Shown here: in pieces, positions 1 to 6,900 of the stretch | Position numbering within the stretch: position 1 is the stretch's first letter | Layout: every line of letters begins with the position of its first letter | Assembly: GCA_017455785.1 (NCBI GenBank) | Contig: JAFSYZ010000238.1 | Location: 1 to 7,042 of the forward strand | Source of the DNA: Candidatus Methanomethylophilaceae archaeon | GTDB taxonomy: Archaea > Thermoplasmatota > Thermoplasmata > Methanomassiliicoccales > Methanomethylophilaceae | DNA: 7,042 bases | Reading direction: 5' to 3' | The notes under the pieces: model-generated | Database searches by the model: none | Told to the model about the DNA's origin: nothing | Seen by the model: only the letters and a program-made list of their open reading frames with translations | Program-made: the position numbers and the translations under genes

Positions 1-360
1 CAGGAATCCTCCGAGATGATATCCCAATACCGTTCGGAGAACGGTCTTGGGGAAAGTGAAATCAATCTCGAAAACGTACTGCTGGCACTTGATGACGATA
101 CCCCAAAAGGATTCGTCTGTCTGAGGAACTCGAGAATCGAATCCCTCTATGTCCAGGATGAGGACGATGAGGTACGCGAGCGCCTTCTCAGAGCTGCCGT
201 ATCCATGAGCATGATCAAGGGAAGGGGGTCCATATCCATCCACTCCGTCGACCTCAGGGGCAGAACGGAGAGGATCTGCAGGCACATGGGATTCACCGAG
301 GACGGTATGTGCACCTGCAGTCAGAGAGACGGGATCGTATGTCTCCGTTTGAATTTCTGA
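1..360 (+). CDS. GNAT-like N-acetyltransferase, C-terminal part (5' end cut by window)
   Basis: Frame 1 is open from the first base (codons for QESSEM precede the first Met at 16), so the Met at 16 is probably internal and the N-terminus lies outside the window. Numbering from that Met, the pattern resembles the second half of a GNAT domain. A strand GFVCLRNSRIESLYVQ (residues 32-47) is followed by a helix rich in Glu, Arg and Leu (DEVRERLLRAAV, 51-62), a strand SISIHSVD (72-79), and the typical closing helix and turn RTERICRHMGFTEDG (83-97). GNAT enzymes move an acetyl group from acetyl-CoA to an amine; the substrate here cannot be read. The usual Q/R-x-x-G-x-G/A CoA-pyrophosphate loop between strand and helix is not recognisable (an acidic DEDDE stretch sits there), so it may be a divergent or inactive member. 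It ends in TGA. Fold assignment is moderate; function is open. Confidence 0.6.
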   Translation, partial: QESSEMISQYRSENGLGESEINLENVLLALDDDTPKGFVCLRNSRIESLYVQDEDDEVRERLLRAAVSMSMIKGRGSISIHSVDLRGRTERICRHMGFTEDGMCTCSQRDGIVCLRLNF

Positions 361-496
361 TCAGGATTCGAATCTTCGCCACGTCCTTCAGCAGATTTCT
401 TATCGGCAGATGCTGAGGGCAGACCTTCCCCTCCTTCTTCAGCTCGGGGCGCTTCATCTCATTGAGTTCCTTCTTGGCCACCTCTGTGTATTCCAT
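293..496 (-). CDS. possible small hypothetical protein, or fragment of one
   Basis: This is a 67-codon reverse-strand frame starting with ATG at 496. Residues 1-45 look like real protein: charged and helical (AKKELNEMKRPELKKEGK), then VCPQHLPIRNLLKDVAKIRIL. The codons (AAG, GAG, CTG, GTG, ATC) fit the rest of the genome. The last ~22 residues lie antisense to the end of the acetyltransferase gene and look like noise. No Shine-Dalgarno sequence sits in front of the ATG; a GAGGAG lies about 36-40 bases upstream, too far to serve. A TGA just upstream in frame shows it does not extend. It abuts the broken recombinase fragment on the other strand, so it may be a truncated gene left at a rearrangement junction. 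I do not recognise the family. Confidence 0.35.
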   Translation of the reverse strand: MEYTEVAKKELNEMKRPELKKEGKVCPQHLPIRNLLKDVAKIRILIRNSNGDIRSRLSDCRCTYRPR

Positions 497-512
497 GTAA
501 TCGACTGGATAA

Positions 513-626
513 GACAGGATGATGCGTCACTCCTCGATCGAGATAACGCTGGAAAGCTATGTTCGTGCCGACCCGAGGAAGTTGAAGACCGCGACGAACT
601 CGGTGGATGATGCCCTTTTCGGATGA
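513..626 (+). pseudogene. tyrosine recombinase (phage-type integrase) C-terminal remnant
   Basis: Frame 3 reads DRMMRHSSIEITLESYVRAD and continues through PRKLKTATN to a TGA at 624-626. This matches the last conserved block of tyrosine recombinases, usually written LGHSSI-x-x-T-x-x-x-Y: the His-Ser-Ser-Ile turn followed by the catalytic Tyr (codon 558-560), then a short charged tail. The enzymes cut and rejoin DNA at att sites through a 3'-phosphotyrosine link. Only about 37 codons remain. A TAA at 510-512 closes the frame upstream, and no other frame in 361-510 shows the Arg, Lys and His-x-x-Arg blocks. I therefore read it as a 3' remnant of an integrase, not an active gene. It may mark the edge of a lost or displaced mobile element. 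The family match is strong for so short a piece; the history is inferred. Confidence 0.7.
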
Positions 627-670
627 CCCGCCGAACCGTTAAACTAATTATGCCCCCAAACTCCATTACC

Positions 671-704
671 TTGATGCTGACATATGTTAGCGTCAAGGGT
701 TTTT
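671..704 (+). terminator. 26-bp imperfect palindrome followed by T-run; terminator-like hairpin or protein-binding site
   Basis: The arms TTGATGCTGAC (671-681) and GTTAGCGTCAA (686-696) flank ATAT. All 11 positions pair in RNA if two G-U wobbles are allowed, and the ATAT loop can itself pair in DNA. GGG and five Ts (700-704) follow directly. Stem plus T-run is the form of an intrinsic terminator for rightward transcription, here 45 bases after the recombinase fragment and 58 bases before sfsA. The symmetry would equally suit a dimeric regulator or a recombinase core site. The sequence does not decide between these. Confidence 0.5.
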
Positions 705-761
705 CTTCACGGAAATTCCCAACAATGCCCTCCAATCCGGTAACGGATCGGTAGATGGAAA

Positions 762-1460
762 ATGAAGTATGACCGTGTGATTCAAGGGACATTCATGGAC
801 AGACCCAACAGGTTCATCGCCAACGTCCGGATCAAATGCGAAGGCGATGTGCCAGACCCTGTTGTAAGATGCCACGTGAAGAACACCGGTCGGTGCCGTG
901 AGATCCTAGTGGAGGGTTCAAGGGTCATCCTCGAAGAATCCAACAATCCAGAGAGGAAGACCAGGTACGACTTGATCGCCGTATACAAGGGAGACAGGCT
1001 GATAAACATCGACAGTCAGGTACCGAACGCTGTTGTAGCGGAATCGCTCCCATCCCTCGGATTGATCGGTGGTCTGAAGATTATCAGGAGGGAGGTCACA
1101 TATGGCAATTCCCGTTTCGACATATACGCCGAAGGATATAGGAAATGCTTCATCGAAGTAAAAGGAGTGACATTGGAGAAGGATGGCGTGGTGTTGTTCC
1201 CCGATGCACCGACCGAGAGGGGGCTGAAACATATCCATGAGTTGGAAATGGCGGCAAAGGACGGTTATGATGCTTACATAATCCTCTTGGTGCAGATGTC
1301 CGACGTGAGGTATTTCATCCCCAATTATGAGACACACAGGGAGTTCGGGGAGGCTCTGGAGCACGCCTCCAAGAACGGTGTCATCGTGAAGGCATACGAC
1401 TGCATTATAACAGAAGATTTCATAACCATCGGTAAACCGGTGGAGATCAGATTCCGATAA
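762..1460 (+). CDS. sfsA: SfsA family protein (sugar fermentation stimulation protein homolog), nuclease-like fold
   Basis: The 232-residue length is normal for SfsA. Conserved blocks appear in order: GTF-x-x-RPNRF (9-18), HVKNTGRCRE (38-47), the ERKTRYDL segment (64-71), IDSQVPNAVV (83-92), SRFDIYAE (117-124), FIEVKGVTL (130-138), FPDAPTERGLKHIHEL (146-161) and a late YFIPNYETHREF segment. SfsA proteins have an OB-like N-terminal part and a PD-(D/E)xK nuclease-like part. Asp120 and the Glu132-x-Lys134 pair fit that catalytic triad. The name comes from an E. coli maltose-growth phenotype; the biochemical role in archaea is not established, and DNA or nucleotide binding is the usual suggestion. 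ATG 762 is the first good start, and conserved sequence begins at residue 9. Upstream there is no convincing ribosome binding site (only GATGGAA), so a leaderless or short-leader mRNA is possible. The 3' end overlaps the next, convergent gene by 14 bases. Confidence 0.93.
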   Translation: MKYDRVIQGTFMDRPNRFIANVRIKCEGDVPDPVVRCHVKNTGRCREILVEGSRVILEESNNPERKTRYDLIAVYKGDRLINIDSQVPNAVVAESLPSLGLIGGLKIIRREVTYGNSRFDIYAEGYRKCFIEVKGVTLEKDGVVLFPDAPTERGLKHIHELEMAAKDGYDAYIILLVQMSDVRYFIPNYETHREFGEALEHASKNGVIVKAYDCIITEDFITIGKPVEIRFR

Positions 1461-2385
1461 CCTTCCTGATGAGTTCCTGTGTCTCTTCGGCCTTCTTCGT
1501 GGTATTTATGAGGAATACTTTGCATTTGGAAAGATAGGAACGGAAGAATTCTGATCTGACCCTCATCTTACGCTCGTCACGTATCATCTGATGGGGATTG
1601 CAGAAATCATTGGAGACGATGTACTCCATGGCCTCATCCAGAGTCAGTTCTTTGGATAATACAGGGTCCGAGGGATCTCTTTTCAGGAATATCACGTATC
1701 TCATGTAGGTGCTGTTTGTGACCGATTCCTTCCCAGTAATCCATCTAACGTTGGCGATACCCCTTCCCTTGTTGTCGAATTTGGTGGTCTCCACCAGGGG
1801 TTTGAACTCCTCCCATACGTCACCGATATCGGCATCGATGTAGCAGTTCATCTCGGAACGGCCGATAAGCGGACGTCCTCTGTAGAGTCTGACGAAGTAC
1901 CAATCGTCTGTTATCAGATGGGAATTGGGGGCTCTAAGCAGACCCCAGGATTGGGTGGTCTTTCCTGTTTTTGAGGGAGCGATCAGGGTGATGCCTATCC
2001 CATCGATGTCCAAAGCAGCTCCGTGTACAGAGTATATCTTGTGGGAGTCCTCCAATATATCAGATGCCATGGCGAGGGCGATGCTCTTGATCCATCCGTA
2101 ATAGTCGAAATTGTAGAGGAATGTGGTGGATGTGGTCCTGTTGTAGAGGACTTTCAATTCACCGGAATCATCCTTCAGGCAGAAGATGCGTGCATGAGTA
2201 CGTACCTCATCCAGCATGGGGTAGAAGTTATCCCTCCACATATCGATCACCGACCTGTCCTCGGAATGGATCTTGATGCATATGCCTGATATATCAGCCT
2301 TGGATGTCAGAAACCTGTTGTCCTTGCACTGTGAATAGATCCTTCCCGCAGTCTCTATATCGATGAGATCGACCTTGTACGCCAT
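1447..2385 (-). CDS. HPr kinase/PEP carboxykinase-like P-loop protein
   Basis: The product is 312 residues from the ATG at 2385. The centre follows the C-terminal catalytic domain of HPr kinase/phosphorylase: YSVHGAALDIDG (118-129), a P-loop APSKTGKTT (136-144) in place of the bacterial GxSGxGKS, and ITDDWYFV (158-165), equivalent to the conserved LVxDD metal-binding strand. The region before it lacks a recognisable DRTGG-type regulatory domain. Bacterial HprK phosphorylates HPr of the sugar PTS on a serine. No HPr or PTS gene is visible here, so the substrate is unknown; small-molecule or other protein kinase activity is as likely. Start choice: the frame opens further, to ATG 2448 or TTG 2457, but those 21-24 residues are basic and unstructured and no ribosome binding site precedes them. 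ATG 2385 has an AT-rich box about 25 bases upstream. It converges on and overlaps sfsA, and diverges from the glycosyltransferase gene. Confidence 0.72.
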   Translation of the reverse strand: MAYKVDLIDIETAGRIYSQCKDNRFLTSKADISGICIKIHSEDRSVIDMWRDNFYPMLDEVRTHARIFCLKDDSGELKVLYNRTTSTTFLYNFDYYGWIKSIALAMASDILEDSHKIYSVHGAALDIDGIGITLIAPSKTGKTTQSWGLLRAPNSHLITDDWYFVRLYRGRPLIGRSEMNCYIDADIGDVWEEFKPLVETTKFDNKGRGIANVRWITGKESVTNSTYMRYVIFLKRDPSDPVLSKELTLDEAMEYIVSNDFCNPHQMIRDERKMRVRSEFFRSYLSKCKVFLINTTKKAEETQELIRKVIGI

Positions 2386-2465
2386 GGCAGTATATGTACG
2401 ACGGATGATTAAGAACTTGGCGGAGTGCCCATCCTTCGCCCGATTCATGTTGTGCAACAGTTATT
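2386..2465. promoter_or_regulatory. divergent promoter region between kinase-like gene and glycosyltransferase gene
   Basis: Eighty bases separate the preferred start at 2385 (-) from the ATG at 2466 (+). TATATG at 2391-2396 is a TATA-box candidate for rightward transcription and would leave a leader of roughly 45 bases. Read leftward, CTTAATC (2413-2407) sits about 25 bases before ATG 2385, the spacing expected for a leaderless archaeal transcript. A short inverted repeat, GTTGTGCAAC (2449-2458), lies 7 bases before ATG 2466 and could be an operator or chance. No Shine-Dalgarno sequence precedes either start. Confidence 0.35.
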
Positions 2466-3788
2466 ATGGCATACGACATATTGGACTCGATGAGGGCAAT
2501 GGTGGACTACAAAGGATTCGTCAGCCGGTTCGCCAAGGATGACAGGAGGTTCTTCTTCATCCTGATCGCCGTCATGGTCTTCGTCATCGCTGTTCTGGTC
2601 ATAGTGGACAAATATGCCGATGTCAGATGGTATTTCCGTTATGCCGAGGTGTTCGTCAACGGTCAGATACCCTATGAGGTCTACGACAATGTCGCTTATC
2701 CCCCTATGTTCCTTTATATCAGTGCCATTCCGGCCCTCATAACGGATTCGGAGACATTGTACGCCATATTGTACATGGCCATCTCTATGGTATTCATCCT
2801 GGTGGCGGCCCACTATTCTCTGAAGATGTGCGATGAATACGGCGTCAGCCACCTGTATGTATACATCACATTCCTACTTCTGATGGCATGCGTACCTGTA
2901 CACGTGGTGGACAGGAACGACGGCATGGCCACCGTACTGGCTATGTTGGGTATGTTCATGTTTATGAAGAAGAGGGAATCGCTGTGTTTCGTCCTTCTGG
3001 CAGTATCCGTTATGATCAAGATATATCCCGGTTTGATAGTTGTGGCCTTCCTTCTGCCCTTCATTATCAAGGGCGATTGGAAGAAAGGTATCGGATACGC
3101 GCTGCTGGTGGCAGCGATCTGTATCCTGATACAGCTGCCCTGTTATATCGCATCTCCCGAGAGCAGTTTCAACTATATCACACAGAACAGCGGGAGGCCT
3201 CTGCAGATCGAGGCTTGTGTCAGTGTATTGGTGATGATATATGGGGCCATCTTCCCGGATAAGATATGGATAGAGCAGACCGATGATCCGACCGTTTATA
3301 CATACGGTTCGGATAATTTCCGCGGTATGTTCCCGGATGCCTTAGCGGATCTGATGATGCCTCTGATGATCATAGCCATTGCAGCAGCTGTCATTTATTT
3401 CCTGTACAGACAGTGGGGGAGCAGATTGGACCACGACCGTATGCTGCTTTCCGCTGCGCTCATGGGGTACATACTGGTACTTATCTTCCTGCTATTCAAC
3501 AAGGTTTATTCTGCTCAGTATGGATTATGGCCGATCATGCTGTTCACACCGGTGTTGATATTGTTGCAGCATTACGGTTACGATACCGAAAAACTGACTG
3601 TAAGGTACATCATCTTCGGATTCGCGACTCTTTTGGCAACCATCTTCTACAATAGCTATGGGGGTCCGTTATTCTTTTTGGCAACGCTCTTCAAGACTAT
3701 CGCTCTGATCATTCTTCTCATACAGTGTTTGAGGATGTTCTATATTATCTCTGACGAGAAATCTGTCATTGGAAGTCCCGATTTGTGA
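2466..3788 (+). CDS. GT-C fold polytopic membrane glycosyltransferase, GT87/DUF2029 type
   Basis: The protein has 440 residues and many hydrophobic segments: a first helix at about 29-47, further ones near 97-118, 130-148, 152-167, 172-201, 207-229, 250-263, 296-314, 326-344, 354-368 and two or three at the C-terminus. After helix 1 comes the extracytoplasmic loop typical of GT-C enzymes. It has Asp52 in YADVRWYF (the usual catalytic or metal Asp position), then NGQIPY (65-70) and YPP (78-80). Other family marks are VDRND (148-152), IKIYPG (184-189), NSGRPLQIE (241-249) and NKVYSAQYGLWP (345-356). GT87-type enzymes transfer a sugar, often mannose, from a polyprenyl-phosphate carrier on the outer face of the membrane; acceptor and sugar cannot be read here. 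ATG 2466 has no ribosome binding site; Met9 and Met12 are alternative starts. The next gene is on the same strand but has its own promoter. A GT39-like protein is the main alternative. Confidence 0.8.
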   Translation: MAYDILDSMRAMVDYKGFVSRFAKDDRRFFFILIAVMVFVIAVLVIVDKYADVRWYFRYAEVFVNGQIPYEVYDNVAYPPMFLYISAIPALITDSETLYAILYMAISMVFILVAAHYSLKMCDEYGVSHLYVYITFLLLMACVPVHVVDRNDGMATVLAMLGMFMFMKKRESLCFVLLAVSVMIKIYPGLIVVAFLLPFIIKGDWKKGIGYALLVAAICILIQLPCYIASPESSFNYITQNSGRPLQIEACVSVLVMIYGAIFPDKIWIEQTDDPTVYTYGSDNFRGMFPDALADLMMPLMIIAIAAAVIYFLYRQWGSRLDHDRMLLSAALMGYILVLIFLLFNKVYSAQYGLWPIMLFTPVLILLQHYGYDTEKLTVRYIIFGFATLLATIFYNSYGGPLFFLATLFKTIALIILLIQCLRMFYIISDEKSVIGSPDL

Positions 3789-3865
3789 TTTTAACTATGT
3801 TGAAAGATGACCCAGTCGTACAATTAAAGTCGACAATTACCAGAATTATTGTAGGTTTTAATGCG

Positions 3866-3912
3866 TAAATAATATTAATAAAGGAGTGAATCAGAGTTCA
3901 ACCACATGGAGG
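3866..3912 (+). promoter_or_regulatory. AT-rich promoter (TATA-like) and strong Shine-Dalgarno for the giant secreted protein
   Basis: TAAATAATATTAATAA (3866-3881) is the most AT-rich stretch of the 130-base spacer and a good TATA-box candidate. Transcription would start near 3900, leaving a leader of about 20 bases. GGAGG at 3908-3912 stands 6 bases before ATG 3919 and is the only textbook ribosome binding site in the window. The remainder of the spacer (3789-3865) holds no gene. It shows only a weak ACAAT/ATTGT inverted repeat (3833-3852) before a TTTT, not enough to call a terminator for the upstream glycosyltransferase gene. Confidence 0.5.
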
Positions 3913-3918
3913 AATTAC

Positions 3919-6900
3919 ATGTTGAGTAAAACAAAGATGTTTTTCGCAATCATCATGGCACTCATGATGATCGCCACACCCTTCTTCGTGGTAGTCGGAA
4001 GCAACGATTCATCTGCTATTGAGAAGCAGGATGATTCCGCTGCAGCCACCACCGTAGGAGAAGATGACCTGGCGGAGATTTTCGCCAAGTATAAAGAAAT
4101 TTTAGAGAACATTGATGTCGAGCAGCTCGAGGCTCTGGCCGAGGGCGCAATGAAGACCAATTTTGCGTTCACATACTTCGATAACGTTGAGGTCACAGAT
4201 ATCGACAAAGAAAGCGATATGAAGGCCAACGGTACTTACCGCCTTAAGGACTCTTTTGATGGTGCTATCTCCTGGACAGTCCCTGAGGGAGCAGCACTCA
4301 TCGTAGATCTGACACAGGACTTCAAACTTTCAGACTTCACACTCACGCTTAAAGACGAAGCATCTTTCGTCATTGTCTACACACTCTCTGAGAACTCTAA
4401 CGGAAAGACAATTTCCGGTATCGGCTGCAGTTACACCGATTTCAAAGAGTTGGAGGGAACAACTGCCATCAAGTTCACTGGAACGCTCACTAATGTAAAA
4501 CTAGAGGTGGCAGCCACTGGTTATTACTTAGAGGTGTCTGAGGGCGCTATCCTCGAGATCAAAGATTCAATCAAGACAGAGAAAGCAACCTTTGTCGATG
4601 GTCTGACATTCAAAGATATCATCGCATTCGACTTGAAATCTTTCAACTTCGACATTCTAACAGAACTGACACTCGGAACGATCGAGATAGATATCGATAT
4701 CGGTGAATACCACATCGCAGAGTTCGAGATGGCCGGCAAATCCAAGACTGTAATCAACGTCGATCCGAACGTCAACGATACAGTGACCTCTCTGAACGTA
4801 ACAGCAGAAGTCTCTGAGGATTTCATGATGACAGACGGTGAGGACGGTTCGTTCGAACTCATCATCAACAGCAACTTCACAGCTGAGACAAACTTCATCT
4901 ACGATATGGACAACGTAGCGATGATGGTCCTGGAAGCACTCGAGAACCTGGTCGCGGAAGGCGATTTCAATCTCCACTTTGACATGTGTCTGGAGATGTT
5001 CGGATTCGAGTACGACATCAAGGATCTGGATATCGTTGATGAAATCGATATAACAGCTGATGATTTCACAGACAAGCTCACTCTTACAGTTGATGAGATC
5101 AAGCTCGCTCAGGAACTCGACGGAGGAGAGGTCGTATACGTCGACATCGATGATGTCGACCTCGATGCAGTCGTAACATATGAGGATGACGAATTCACAT
5201 ACACTGTTGGCGGATCAATCACCTTCGCTGATGCTACCACTGCAACTTACGAAGAGGCATTGACTGTCGACCTCGAGTTCGAAGAAGAAGGGTACATCCC
5301 TGTCGGATTCACAGCAGATTGGACAGTTGATGTCAAAGTCGATGGCGAGTCCGTTTACCAATCTGGAATAGAATCCTGTGTGGTTTCATTCCACTTCGAG
5401 GATGGCAAACTCGTCGACACCCATGTGGATATCGATAACTACACAATCATCTCAATGAACGGCGTCTTCCTTATCGAGGAGATCCTGTTCGCAGATGATA
5501 TCCTTACAATCACCAACATGCAGACTGTCAGTGCATCAGAAGAAGACCTTGAGTTCTTCAACATTGACAGTATCGTTTACAACACTGAAACAACCGATCT
5601 CGCAATCAGCGAGATAACAATGAAGAACCTCGATGGAGACCAGGTATTCGACCTCAAGGGAATCACATACGACTCAAAGACCGGTATCCTCACAATCGGT
5701 GAGACGACCGCAGAGGCACCCGGATACTACTTCCTGATGCACGAGACAACATACGATGCCAACAAGAAGGTCCTGACACTCGGAAACGTAGTTGTCACAA
5801 AGGGAGATGCTCAGGGCGGTAAGGTCTTCGCCATGACCGATGCTAAAGTGGAACTCGGACTCGTTGGTTCGATGTGCACGATCACCGTCAAGTCAATCCT
5901 CGTCGCAGACGGAACAGTTGACGAGATGGGTTACCTCGCTACAATCGGCGGCCTGAAGTATGTCGCTGGAATATCCTCAAAGGCAGAAGCTGATGCGTTC
6001 GAAATCGAACAGTTCAACCTGCTGGTAAAGGACCCCGAGGACGAGTACACAACCTCCTACAGCCTGACCGGAGTCAAATACGCTTACGGTGTTTCAGAGA
6101 CAGACGGAGCGGCATACGCCATTGCATTCGACAACCTGACAATTAAAGAAGGCGACGCGATCGATACAATGATCCGTGACTTCTACTACGCATTCGACAT
6201 AACCTCCGAGGGAGGAGACTCAAAGATCGGTGCGACCATCTGGAACGGCGAGAGCTGGTTCTCAGTCAGTGCAGTCGGTGGAGGAACCGCTAAGGTCGAG
6301 AAGTCCTACCAGGACAAGATCGCCAAGTTCAGCCTTGAGATGAGCACATACGCCTCATCATTCTTCAATGGAGAGGAGTTCTTCACATACGAGTGCAAGA
6401 ACTTCAAGCTCGAACTCGGATTCGACTTCAACAAGTTCGAACCCACAGTTGCAAAGATCACAGCAGATGCCAGTGGAAAGTTCCTGGGCATGGATGTGAA
6501 GGTCAACGGATTCGTTGTTGATCTGCTCAATGAGACCACACCCTTCTCGATCTCCAGCATAACCATCAAGGGCAACGTCGCAGTTGCACTCCGTGGAGTT
6601 TCACTGAAGAGCGTGGACGGAACATGGTCCAACGTCACACTCCAGTTCCACATCAATTCTGAGAACGAACTTCCTGTTGAGTACGAATGCGAGTCATTCA
6701 AGGGAACGTTCACATACAGCAACGGTGGAAAGGCCGTCTACGATGTCGATGGAAAGAAGTACGTCGCAACTGTTGAGGCAACAGGCTATGTAGATGTCAT
6801 CGATGCATTCGTAGAGGATTGTGAAGTCAACGTCAAGGGAGATGGAGCTCTCATATTCGACACACTCTATGTGGACAGCATCAAGTCCGGAAAGGCATAC

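Noticed and set aside
735..748. ATCCG-GTAA-CGGAT mini-hairpin just upstream of sfsA
   Set aside because: A five-base stem is too short to separate from chance and no partner element is visible.
918..1364. 148-codon open frame on the reverse strand inside sfsA
   Set aside because: It is fully antisense to a gene with clear family motifs, and its translation has no coherent domain pattern.
2449..2458. GTTGTGCAAC inverted repeat before the glycosyltransferase start
   Set aside because: Only four paired bases per arm; noted within the promoter region but not called as an operator.
2445..2852. 135-codon reverse-strand frame over the start of the glycosyltransferase gene
   Set aside because: Its composition (many His, Asp, Glu, Tyr) is typical of antisense to a hydrophobic coding region, and it would overlap the kinase-like gene's promoter.
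3906..3929. Tiny frame MEELHVE overlapping the start of the giant gene, a possible leader peptide
   Set aside because: Its ATG has no ribosome binding site and overlaps the GGAGG that serves ATG 3919; it is most simply a chance frame.
6306..6722. 138-codon reverse-strand frame inside the giant secreted protein, and similar ones at 4524-4898, 4657-4977 and 3915-4229
   Set aside because: They arise from the strong codon bias and low stop density of the sense gene; their translations are Ser/Leu/Ile-rich and low in complexity, as expected for antisense of such codons.
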